Positions 1-5,930 of a stretch of DNA of 9,589 nt are shown piece by piece. The first letter of the stretch is position 1. Each line of letters starts with the position of its first letter. The stretch comes from Holophagaceae bacterium (GTDB lineage Bacteria > Acidobacteriota > Holophagae > Holophagales > Holophagaceae), in NCBI GenBank assembly GCA_003538615.1, contig DPRT01000213.1, forward strand, positions 599 to 10,187. The letters run 5' to 3'. The notes under the pieces were generated by a model that was not told the DNA's origin, did no database searches, and saw only the letters and a list, made by a program, of their open reading frames with translations. The translations under genes were made by a program, and so were the position numbers.

Positions 1-1992
1 TCCGGCGCCCTGGAGGGCAAGCTGGACCTCAACCGCCTCAAGGAACACCTGCTTATTCCCGGCCCCCAGCGCCTCTTCTGGGTCTACCACGCGCTGAAGG
101 CCGGTCACAGCGTGGAGGAGCTGCACCGCCTCACGAAGATCACGGCCTGGTTCCTGCGGGAGATCGAGGAGATCGTCGTGCTGGAAGGCCGCCTGCGGAG
201 CTTCCCCGTGGACCGCCTGCCGGAGGAGCTGCTGGAGAAGGCCAAGCGGGCCGGGTTCGCGGACGACCAGATCTCGGTGTTCTGCTCGGGGACGGAGGCC
301 GAGGTCGTCGCGCGGCGCGCCGAGCTGGGCCTGCAGCCCACCTACAAGCGCGTGGACACCTGTGCCGGCGAGTTCCAGGCCGAGACGCCCTACCTCTATG
401 GCACCTGGGAATATGGCGATACCAGCGAAGCCCCACCCACGGACCGCCCCAAGGCCATCGTCCTCGGATCGGGCCCCAACCGCATCGGCCAGGGCGTGGA
501 GTTCGACTGCTGCTGCGTGCAGGCCGTGGAGGCCATCCGCGCCAGCGGCGTGGAGGCCATCCTCATCAACTGCAACCCAGAGACCGTCAGCACGGACTTC
601 GACACCAGCGACCGCCTCTACTTCGAGCCCCTCACCTACGAACATGTGAAGGCGGTGGTGGATCGCGAGGCGGCGGGCGGCAAGCTGCTGGGCGTCTTCG
701 CCCAGTTCGGCGGGCAGACGCCCCTGAAGCTGGCCTCGCCCCTGGATGCCGCGGGCGTGAAGCTGCTGGGGACGCCCCTCAACGCCATCCTGGACGCCGA
801 GGACCGGGAGCGCTTCGGCCAGGCCCTCAAGCGCCTGGACATCCCGGCGCCCCAGTGGGGCATGGCCACCAGCTTCGAGCAGGCCCGGGAGGTGGCGCAG
901 CGCCTGTCCTACCCGGTGATGGTCCGCCCCAGCTTCGTGCTGGGCGGCCGGGCCATGGCCGTGGTCTTCGACGACGCGGGCCTGGAGAAGTACATGCGGG
1001 AGGCCGTGGCCGTGAGCAACGACCAGCCCATCCTGCTGGACCGCTTCCTGGACGGCGCCCAGGAGCTGGACATCGATGTCGTCTGCGACGGCGAGGAGGT
1101 GGCCATCGCGGGCCTGCTGGCCCACATCGAGGAGGCGGGCATCCACAGCGGCGACAGCTACGCGGTGATCCCGGCCCTGGGCGTGCCCGAGGACATCCTG
1201 GAGACCGTGAAGGGCTACGCCCGGAAGCTGGCCCTGGACCTGGGCGTGCGCGGGCTCATGAACCTGCAGTTTGCCGTGAAGGACGGCATCGCCTACTGCC
1301 TGGAGGCCAACCCCCGGGCCAGCCGCACGGTGCCCTTCGTGAGCAAGGCCACGGGCGTGGACTGGGCGGGCGTCGCCGCCCGCATCGGCCTGGGCCAGAG
1401 CCTGAAGCAGCAGGGCATCGCGGACGGCGTGCCCCGGGCCGTGTCGGTGAAGGGCGTGGTCTTCCCCTTCGCCAAGTTCCCGGGCGTGGACCCGGTGCTG
1501 GGCCCCGAGATGAAGAGCACGGGCGAGGTCATGGGCATCGGCGAGACCTTCGGCGAGGCCTACGCCAAGGCCCTGCTGGCGGCGGGCATCCCCCTGCCGC
1601 TGTCGGGCACGGTGTTCCTCACCGTGAACGACGCGGACAAGGCCCGCCTGCCGGAGCTGGCCCAGAAGCTGGTGGCCCTGGGCTTCGGCCTCTGCGCCAC
1701 GGAGGGCACGGCCCGCACGCTGGAAGCCGTGGGCCTCAAGGTGCGCAGGATCTTCAAGGTGAACGAGGGCCGCCCCAACGCGGTGGACCTGCTCAAGAAC
1801 GGCGAGGTGCAGTGGGTCATCAACACGCCCCTGGGCCGCGACGCCTTCTTCGACGAAAGCGCCATCCGCCGCGAGGCCCTGCGCCTGAAGATCCCCTGCC
1901 TCACCAACCTCAGCGCCGCCCTCGCCGCCTGCGAAGCCGTCGAGACCCTGCGGGGCGAGATGAAGGTACGGGCCATCCAGACGCTGGGGTGA
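1..1992 (+). CDS. carB: Carbamoyl-phosphate synthase large chain, C-terminal part (5' truncated)
   Basis: This is the C-terminal 663 residues of the large subunit that makes carbamoyl phosphate from bicarbonate, two ATP and glutamine-derived ammonia, feeding pyrimidine and arginine synthesis in the cytoplasm. The frame is open from base 1, so the start lies outside the window. Compared from memory with E. coli CarB (1073 aa), the window begins near residue 410. In order are the oligomerisation region (LTKITAWFL), the second carbamoyl-phosphate domain starting at PNRIGQGVEFD (about base 472), an ATP-grasp fold with MVRPSFVLGG (about 919) and EANPRASRTVPFVSK (about 1303), and the C-terminal MGS-like allosteric domain from about 1600, where ornithine and UMP act in E. 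coli. No frameshift is seen and GC3 is very high. The start at GTG 112 would be internal. Identification is firm; only the N-terminal half is unseen. Confidence 0.97.
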   Translation, partial: SGALEGKLDLNRLKEHLLIPGPQRLFWVYHALKAGHSVEELHRLTKITAWFLREIEEIVVLEGRLRSFPVDRLPEELLEKAKRAGFADDQISVFCSGTEAEVVARRAELGLQPTYKRVDTCAGEFQAETPYLYGTWEYGDTSEAPPTDRPKAIVLGSGPNRIGQGVEFDCCCVQAVEAIRASGVEAILINCNPETVSTDFDTSDRLYFEPLTYEHVKAVVDREAAGGKLLGVFAQFGGQTPLKLASPLDAAGVKLLGTPLNAILDAEDRERFGQALKRLDIPAPQWGMATSFEQAREVAQRLSYPVMVRPSFVLGGRAMAVVFDDAGLEKYMREAVAVSNDQPILLDRFLDGAQELDIDVVCDGEEVAIAGLLAHIEEAGIHSGDSYAVIPALGVPEDILETVKGYARKLALDLGVRGLMNLQFAVKDGIAYCLEANPRASRTVPFVSKATGVDWAGVAARIGLGQSLKQQGIADGVPRAVSVKGVVFPFAKFPGVDPVLGPEMKSTGEVMGIGETFGEAYAKALLAAGIPLPLSGTVFLTVNDADKARLPELAQKLVALGFGLCATEGTARTLEAVGLKVRRIFKVNEGRPNAVDLLKNGEVQWVINTPLGRDAFFDESAIRREALRLKIPCLTNLSAALAACEAVETLRGEMKVRAIQTLG

Positions 1993-2002
1993 TTCCTGCC
2001 CG

Positions 2003-2051
2003 CCTCACCGGATGGGGCCGGCAGAGATGTTTCCGGCACGATCAGGTGAGG
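2003..2051. terminator. Nested inverted repeat between convergent carB and TPR gene
   Basis: Outer arms CCTCACC (2003-2009) and GGTGAGG (2045-2051) pair perfectly, and inner arms GCCGG (2017-2021) and CCGGC (2033-2037) pair inside them. The two strands between outer and inner stems are 7 bases each, so the whole is symmetric. It fills the 63-bp gap between two convergent stop codons, the place expected for a bidirectional terminator. No T-run follows on either strand, so classical intrinsic termination is not shown; the role is inferred from position. Confidence 0.4.
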
Positions 2052-2055
2052 TGGT

Positions 2056-3243
2056 TTAGGGACGCATGTTGTAGCGTTTCAGGAAAGCTTCCACAGCCCC
2101 AGGGTTGGCTTTCAGCCATGCATCGTAATCAGGCCGGAAGGTCTCGCGGTAGCGCAGGAGGAAGATGGCTGCGTCGAGTTGGCCCTCTTTCTGGAAGGTA
2201 AGGAACTGGCGAAGGATACGGTCTTTCGGCTCGGCCCCGGCTTTCTGGCATGCCTCGGCATAGGCTTTCAGGCCCAGTTCCCAGAAGAAGCGCTCCTGCT
2301 GGAACCGGGTCTTGAGGTCCGGAGTGTCTTTGCCTCCACCAGAACCGCCATCCACACTGATCCTGTCGAGGATGGCGCCGGCCAGGAGCATCCAGACTGC
2401 TTGGGCCTGGGCGTCCGCGGGGGAATCGCTGAGGTTCAGGGTCTGAGTCCCGTCCTTGTTCCATCCGATCATGACTCCAGGTGTGAAGGCGAGGCGCGTC
2501 ATGGGATGTCCCTCGGCGCTGCGGTGCCAGGCCAGGGGCTGCCAGCTGGCGCGGTTGCCAGGGAAGACCTTGATGGCCTCGATCATGGTTGCTTCTGCCT
2601 CCTGTTTTCGCCCGAGGGACTTCAGGGCGTCTGCGAGGTAGCGCCAGGCGCGGGGATCAGCAGGATTCAGCTGTGCAGCCTTCCGGAACCACGGGATGGC
2701 ATCCTCCATCCGCTTCTGTGCGAAGTAGGCATCCCCCACGTAGAGTGCCGCCTGGGCAAAGGCCGGGCTCTCCTTGAGTGCCTTCAAATAATGAGTGCGG
2801 GCCTCATCCCAGGCTCCTTTCCCGAAGGCTTCCTCTCCCGCGCTGAAGGCCTGGATGGCAGCTGGCGATGGATCTGGAGGTGCCGGGCGCTCCGCATCGC
2901 GCAAGTGCTGGAGCAGGAACATGGCGTTCGTCGCCGCGTTCTTGTCGAGTTCTTGTATGTCCAACATGGCCGTGGCGCTTTCCTCGGCGCATTCCTGGTA
3001 CCAGGCGGCGGGCCAGCCCTTGGATTGCTTGGCCATCTCTCGATAGACCTGGGCCCGGATCCAAAGCGGCTGGGCATCTTTTGGGTCGCGGACGATGGCC
3101 AGATCCAGTTGATCCAGGGCCTCGCCAACCTTCCCCGCGTTCAGAAGGTCGATGGCCTTTTGAACGGGAAGAACGGGAGCTATTGGAGGAATGGCGGGCG
3201 CTACGAGGACCAGGATGGCGGGAGCCAGGAGCGGAAAGGGCAT
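2056..3243 (-). CDS. Secreted or membrane-anchored TPR-repeat protein of unknown function
   Basis: A 395-residue protein. Residues 1-24 are a hydrophobic, proline-rich stretch (PLLAPAILVLVAPAI) that looks like a signal peptide or membrane anchor, although no positive charge precedes it. TPR-like helical pairs are visible at about 28-65, 130-160 (FGKGAWDEARTHYLKAL), 164-194 and 198-228. Residues 250-395 form a separate C-terminal region that I do not recognise, with a glycine-rich SGGGK turn near 301-305. TPR proteins usually scaffold protein contacts, and no specific role can be given. I chose the ATG at 3243 because it opens the hydrophobic segment. An upstream in-frame ATG at 3357 has a better ribosome-binding site (GGAAGG) but would put 38 charged and proline-rich residues before the signal. 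Codon use is clearly less GC-rich at third positions than in carB. The gene converges on carB and diverges from the CoA-binding gene. Confidence 0.85.
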   Translation of the reverse strand: MPFPLLAPAILVLVAPAIPPIAPVLPVQKAIDLLNAGKVGEALDQLDLAIVRDPKDAQPLWIRAQVYREMAKQSKGWPAAWYQECAEESATAMLDIQELDKNAATNAMFLLQHLRDAERPAPPDPSPAAIQAFSAGEEAFGKGAWDEARTHYLKALKESPAFAQAALYVGDAYFAQKRMEDAIPWFRKAAQLNPADPRAWRYLADALKSLGRKQEAEATMIEAIKVFPGNRASWQPLAWHRSAEGHPMTRLAFTPGVMIGWNKDGTQTLNLSDSPADAQAQAVWMLLAGAILDRISVDGGSGGGKDTPDLKTRFQQERFFWELGLKAYAEACQKAGAEPKDRILRQFLTFQKEGQLDAAIFLLRYRETFRPDYDAWLKANPGAVEAFLKRYNMRP

Positions 3244-3266
3244 ATGGGATCCGGGGACTGATTCAG

Positions 3267-3306
3267 GATTCCCGGGTGGTGGGTCGGGGTCAACCGCTCG
3301 GGAATC
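3267..3306 (+). promoter_or_regulatory. Long imperfect hairpin in the divergent intergenic region
   Basis: GATTCCCG (3267-3274) and CGGGAATC (3299-3306) are perfect reverse complements. On plus-strand RNA the pairing continues through GGTGGT and ACCGCT with two G-U wobbles, giving a 14-bp stem around a 12-base loop (3281-3292). It lies between the start of the minus-strand TPR gene (3243) and the plus-strand CoA-binding gene (3387). The wobbles favour structure in plus-strand RNA, so a leader element of the CoA-binding gene is possible; as DNA it could be an operator. No clear -10/-35 pair was found in this GC-rich gap. Confidence 0.35.
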
Positions 3307-3386
3307 GGCAAACCCGGAGGGGGGATGCATGACATTCGACGCGCGGGCGACGATCATGTCCTTCCGCCATCTTTCCGGAGATCGCC

Positions 3387-3797
3387 ATGCCCGCATCTGT
3401 CACTGACCGCATCCAGTCCTTCCTCGCCTCGGGTCCCTTCGCGGTGGTGGGGGCCAGCACGGACCGCTCGAAGTACGGCAACAAGGTGCTGCGCTGCTAC
3501 CAGCAGCACGGGCACGAGGTCCATCCCATCAACCCCAAGGCCACCGAGGTGGAGGGGCTGAAGGCCTATCCGTCGCTGGCGGCCCTGCCGGTGAAGGTGA
3601 AGGCCATCTCCGTCATCACGCCGCCCGCAGCTACCGAGCAGGTGGTCCGCGAGGCCGCCGCGGCGGGGGTGACGCACATCTGGATGCAGCCCGGCGCCGA
3701 GAGCGAGGCCGCCATCCAGGCTGCGGAAGCCCTGGGCCTGGACGTCATCGCCGGGGGGCCCTGCCTGCTGGTGGTGATGGGATACCGTGAGAGCTGA
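3387..3797 (+). CDS. CoA-binding domain protein (YccU-like)
   Basis: A 136-residue single-domain Rossmann protein of the CoA_binding_2 family, related to the N-terminal nucleotide-binding domain of succinyl-CoA synthetase alpha and of ADP-forming acyl-CoA synthetases. Seen in order: the glycine-rich turn FAVVGASTDRSKYGNKV (about 13-29), the second strand ending HPINPK (about 46-51), the GLKAYPSL turn (57-64), a hydrophobic strand with ITPPA (about 75-79), WMQPGAESEAA (96-106) and the conserved cysteine in GGPCLL near the C-terminus. Its length is normal for the family. Such proteins bind CoA or a related nucleotide, but their cellular job is poorly defined. The ATG at 3387 has CCGGAG six bases upstream. 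The gene looks monocistronic, diverging from the TPR gene and ending inside a perfect hairpin. Confidence 0.9.
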   Translation: MPASVTDRIQSFLASGPFAVVGASTDRSKYGNKVLRCYQQHGHEVHPINPKATEVEGLKAYPSLAALPVKVKAISVITPPAATEQVVREAAAAGVTHIWMQPGAESEAAIQAAEALGLDVIAGGPCLLVVMGYRES

Positions 3798-3817
3798 ATC
3801 CGCTGCGCGGATTCAGC
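3793..3817. terminator. Perfect 11-bp hairpin spanning the stop codon of the CoA-binding gene
   Basis: GCTGAATCCGC (3793-3803) and GCGGATTCAGC (3807-3817) pair perfectly around a 3-base loop. The TGA stop (3795-3797) of the CoA-binding gene lies in the left arm, and the right arm abuts the TAG stop (3818-3820) of the short minus-strand ORF. A symmetric hairpin between converging genes suggests a bidirectional transcription end point. No T-run follows on either strand, so intrinsic termination is inferred, not shown. Confidence 0.5.
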
Positions 3818-4009
3818 CTAGGCCAGACCCAGGTTCTTCCGAACCTCCAGCCGATGCTCCTCATGGGCCTGGATCACCTTCGGGACCTCGCTGCGCCACC
3901 GCTTCGTAAAATCGGCGAAGGAGATGGTCGGCTTCGCTTCGGCGCCAGCCGTCGAGGGTTCGATTGAGTCCTGCGAGCACATCTCGCGGGTACCAGGCTT
4001 GGGGGTCAT
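3818..4009 (-). CDS. Possible overlapping small ORF at the 3' end of the zeta-like kinase gene
   Basis: A 63-codon ORF in a different frame from the kinase gene, overlapping its last 149 bases and ending right at the hairpin at 3793-3817. Three things favour it. AAGGA lies nine bases before its ATG. Most of its codons end in G or C, as in other genes here, while the kinase frame loses that bias over the same stretch. Its tail (ADFTKRWRSEVPKVIQAHEE, followed by HRLEVRKNLGLA) reads like an amphipathic, charged helical protein. Against it, GC3 in this frame coincides with first codon positions of the kinase, which are GC-rich anyway, and a 149-base overlap is long. It might be a small partner of the kinase, the true kinase C-terminus after a frameshift, or chance. 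I recognise no family. Confidence 0.3.
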   Translation of the reverse strand: MTPKPGTREMCSQDSIEPSTAGAEAKPTISFADFTKRWRSEVPKVIQAHEEHRLEVRKNLGLA

Positions 4010-4847
4010 GGGTCTGAGTCCTTAGTAGGGAAAGGTACGCGGTCTGGAGCTGGTAGGCAACCACGGATTCGGCGGAGCGGGGCCGGGCGCGCACGCTGGC
4101 GAGGGCCTCCTGTCCCTCGGTCATGCGGTCGGCCCCCTCCTCGTCCACCCGCACGTGGTAGAGCCGCAGCGAAGGGCCCAGCCGTGGGGCCAGGCCCAGG
4201 AAGGTGGCGGGGGCCCCGGCGTGGGCCCGGGCCAGCCGGTCCAGGGGCACGTAGCGGCCCTCCCGTTCCGAGCGGGCCAGCATGGCCTTCAGGGCACTTT
4301 CGGGATCGCGGTCCATGTAGGCCAGGTGGATTTCGCCGCAGCCCGCCCGGCGGATGCGGTCCAGGAGGAAGGCCACGCCTTCCGGCTCGGTGTGGGGGGC
4401 GTCGAACACGGCGCCGAAGGCGGGGCCCATGGCCAGGGCACCGGTGGTCTTCCCCGTGGCCTGGCCGCCCATGAAGATGATCACGGGTTCGCCCTGGGCC
4501 CGGGCGAGGGCGCGGTCCCGCAGGCGCTTGCCCAGGGCGTTCAGGTGGACGGCGGCCCGTCCGGCGGGATCCTCCAGGGCCTCGTAGCCCTGGGTGGGAT
4601 TCCGGCGCAGGCTGGGCAGCAGGGTGGCCAGCACGTCGCCGTTGACCAGCTGGCCCTCGAGGGTTCCCGGGCGGGCGGCGTAATCGTCCAGGGCCCGGCC
4701 CGAGCGGCGGGCCAGGTCCGCGGCCTCGGTCTCCAGGGCCGTGCACAGGGCGCGGCGGTCGGCTTCCTCCAGCTCCCAGTACGAACGGCGCTCCTGCCAG
4801 GGCACCTGCTGCCAGGGGTGGGGCCGCGGAAAGGGGCGGGGGGACAT
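3861..4847 (-). CDS. Zeta-toxin-like P-loop kinase
   Basis: A 328-residue protein with a Walker A motif at 127-134 (GGQATGKT) after a hydrophobic strand PVIIF, within an architecture resembling zeta-toxin-type kinases. Downstream are a strand with IHLAYMDRDPESAL (about 173-186), the SEREGRYVPLDRLARAH segment (193-209) in the place where family members have a basic 'GR.vp' motif, and a further strand LRLYHVRVDEE (227-237). The N-terminal 110 residues are helical and charged. Zeta kinases phosphorylate sugar nucleotides such as UDP-GlcNAc, blocking wall synthesis, and many chromosomal relatives are not proven toxins. No epsilon-type antitoxin gene flanks it. The start at 4847 has only a weak GGGG upstream and lies 38 bp from a divergent gene. 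The last ~50 codons lose GC3 bias and are overlapped by another ORF. The P-loop call is firm; toxin activity is not. Confidence 0.75.
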   Translation of the reverse strand: MSPRPFPRPHPWQQVPWQERRSYWELEEADRRALCTALETEAADLARRSGRALDDYAARPGTLEGQLVNGDVLATLLPSLRRNPTQGYEALEDPAGRAAVHLNALGKRLRDRALARAQGEPVIIFMGGQATGKTTGALAMGPAFGAVFDAPHTEPEGVAFLLDRIRRAGCGEIHLAYMDRDPESALKAMLARSEREGRYVPLDRLARAHAGAPATFLGLAPRLGPSLRLYHVRVDEEGADRMTEGQEALASVRARPRSAESVVAYQLQTAYLSLLRTQTHDPQAWYPRDVLAGLNRTLDGWRRSEADHLLRRFYEAVAQRGPEGDPGP

Positions 4848-4885
4848 GGCCCCAGCGTACTGGATGCGGGGCGCCCGGGCACCCT

Positions 4886-5848
4886 ATGCTCGAAACCATG
4901 TCCGATGCCCGTTCCGCCACCCTCCTCTTTCCCGGCCAGGGCACGGAGGCCGTGGGCATGTCCGCGGGCTGGGAGGCGCACGAGGCCTGGCAGGCCGCCG
5001 TCCAGGCGGCGGAGCGCCACACGGGCTGCCCGCTGCGGCGCCTGATGGGGGAGGGTCCCCTCGACGATCTGCGGTTCCAGCGTCATGCGCCCTGCGCGGT
5101 GCTGGCTCATTCCGTGGGGATCTTCCGGGCCTGGCGCGCGGCGGGGATGGCCCTCCCCGTGGCCGCCACGGGACACAGCATGGGGTTCTACTCGGCCCTG
5201 GTGGCGGCGGAGGTGGTGCCTCTGGAGGCTGCGCTGGACCTCATCGCCGCCGTGGAGGATCTCAGCGAGGCGGCTTTCGGGGAGGGGACCATGGGCATGG
5301 CCTTCCTCATCGGCGTGCCGGAAAGCGAGCTGCGGCGGGCCCTGGCGGAGCACCCCCAGCTGGTGCTGTCCAACCGCAACGGCCAGGCCCAGTTCACGGC
5401 CTCGGGGCCGGTTCCCGCCCTGGAGGCGCTGGTGGCGGCGCTGCGGCCCTCGGCCCTGAAGGCGGGGCTGCTGCCGGTGAAGCACCCTCTGCACGGCCCC
5501 CACATGGCGGCCCTGCTGCCGGCCATCACCCGGCGGCTGCTGGCCGTGAAGCCCGCAGAGCCCGCTTTTCCGCTCATCTCCCACTTCGATGGGCGCCTGC
5601 TCGCGACGGGCGGGGCGGCCTGGGACGAGGGCATCGCCTCCGTGGCCCTGCCCGTGGACTGGCCGGCGGTGGTGGGGCGGTTGAAGACCCTGGCCGCACC
5701 CCTGGCGGAGTGCGGCCACGGCCGCCAGCTGGCGGGGCTCACCCGCTGGGCGGACCGGGATCTCACGGTGGCTTCGCTCCAGACGCCGCCCGCCGCAGGA
5801 GAGGCTCCTGGCAACAGGAATCCTGGCGCGATTGTCAAAAATCGTTAA
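4886..5848 (+). CDS. FabD-like acyltransferase lacking the malonyl-binding arginine
   Basis: A 320-residue protein close in length to malonyl-CoA:ACP transacylase FabD (309 aa in E. coli), which charges acyl carrier protein for fatty acid synthesis. Seen: LLFPGQG (13-19, oxyanion-hole Gln), the nucleophile elbow GHSMG with Ser98, and PVKHPLHGPHM with the likely catalytic His203. In E. coli FabD the segment MRGKFMQ carries Arg117, which holds the malonyl carboxylate; the aligned segment here is AVEDLSE, with Val123 at that position. The TQPAL segment before the elbow is also altered. So a thioester acyl transfer is likely, but malonyl as substrate is doubtful. No fab, PKS or ACP gene is adjacent. 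The start is uncertain: ATG 4886 and ATG 4898 both lack a ribosome-binding site, and a TATGCT at 4885-4890 would suit a leaderless message from 4898. Confidence 0.8.
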   Translation: MLETMSDARSATLLFPGQGTEAVGMSAGWEAHEAWQAAVQAAERHTGCPLRRLMGEGPLDDLRFQRHAPCAVLAHSVGIFRAWRAAGMALPVAATGHSMGFYSALVAAEVVPLEAALDLIAAVEDLSEAAFGEGTMGMAFLIGVPESELRRALAEHPQLVLSNRNGQAQFTASGPVPALEALVAALRPSALKAGLLPVKHPLHGPHMAALLPAITRRLLAVKPAEPAFPLISHFDGRLLATGGAAWDEGIASVALPVDWPAVVGRLKTLAAPLAECGHGRQLAGLTRWADRDLTVASLQTPPAAGEAPGNRNPGAIVKNR

Positions 5849-5871
5849 TTTATCAATTGGGCCGATAGATT
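5847..5871 (+). promoter_or_regulatory. AT-rich promoter/operator-like inverted repeat upstream of the HD-GYP gene
   Basis: AATTTATC (5847-5854) and GATAGATT (5864-5871) are inverted repeats matching at 7 of 8 positions with a 9-base spacer. They lie in the most AT-rich stretch of the neighbourhood (about 5830-5875), between the stop of the acyltransferase gene and the start of the three-gene cluster. This suits a promoter with a dimeric regulator site. No convincing -35/-10 pair with 17-bp spacing was found; TAGATT at 5866-5871 is only a partial -10 match. Confidence 0.3.
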
Positions 5872-5930
5872 CGCAGACCGGGGCCCTGCCATGATGGCCT
5901 GCTGGACCCCCTCGACCTGGAAGCCTTCCC

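Noticed and set aside
855..2201. A 448-codon open frame on the plus strand inside and beyond carB
   Set aside because: It is an out-of-frame shadow of carB; its translation is almost only Gly, Arg, Pro and Ala, with no recognisable motif, while the carB frame is intact throughout.
2179..3261. A 360-codon plus-strand frame opposite the TPR gene
   Set aside because: The minus strand has clear TPR repeats and a signal-like N-terminus; the plus-strand product has no motif and no ribosome-binding site that I can see.
5796..5810. CAGGAG-AGG-CTCCTG hairpin near the end of the acyltransferase gene
   Set aside because: It is a short 6-bp stem inside coding sequence with no T-run; such palindromes arise often in GC-rich DNA.
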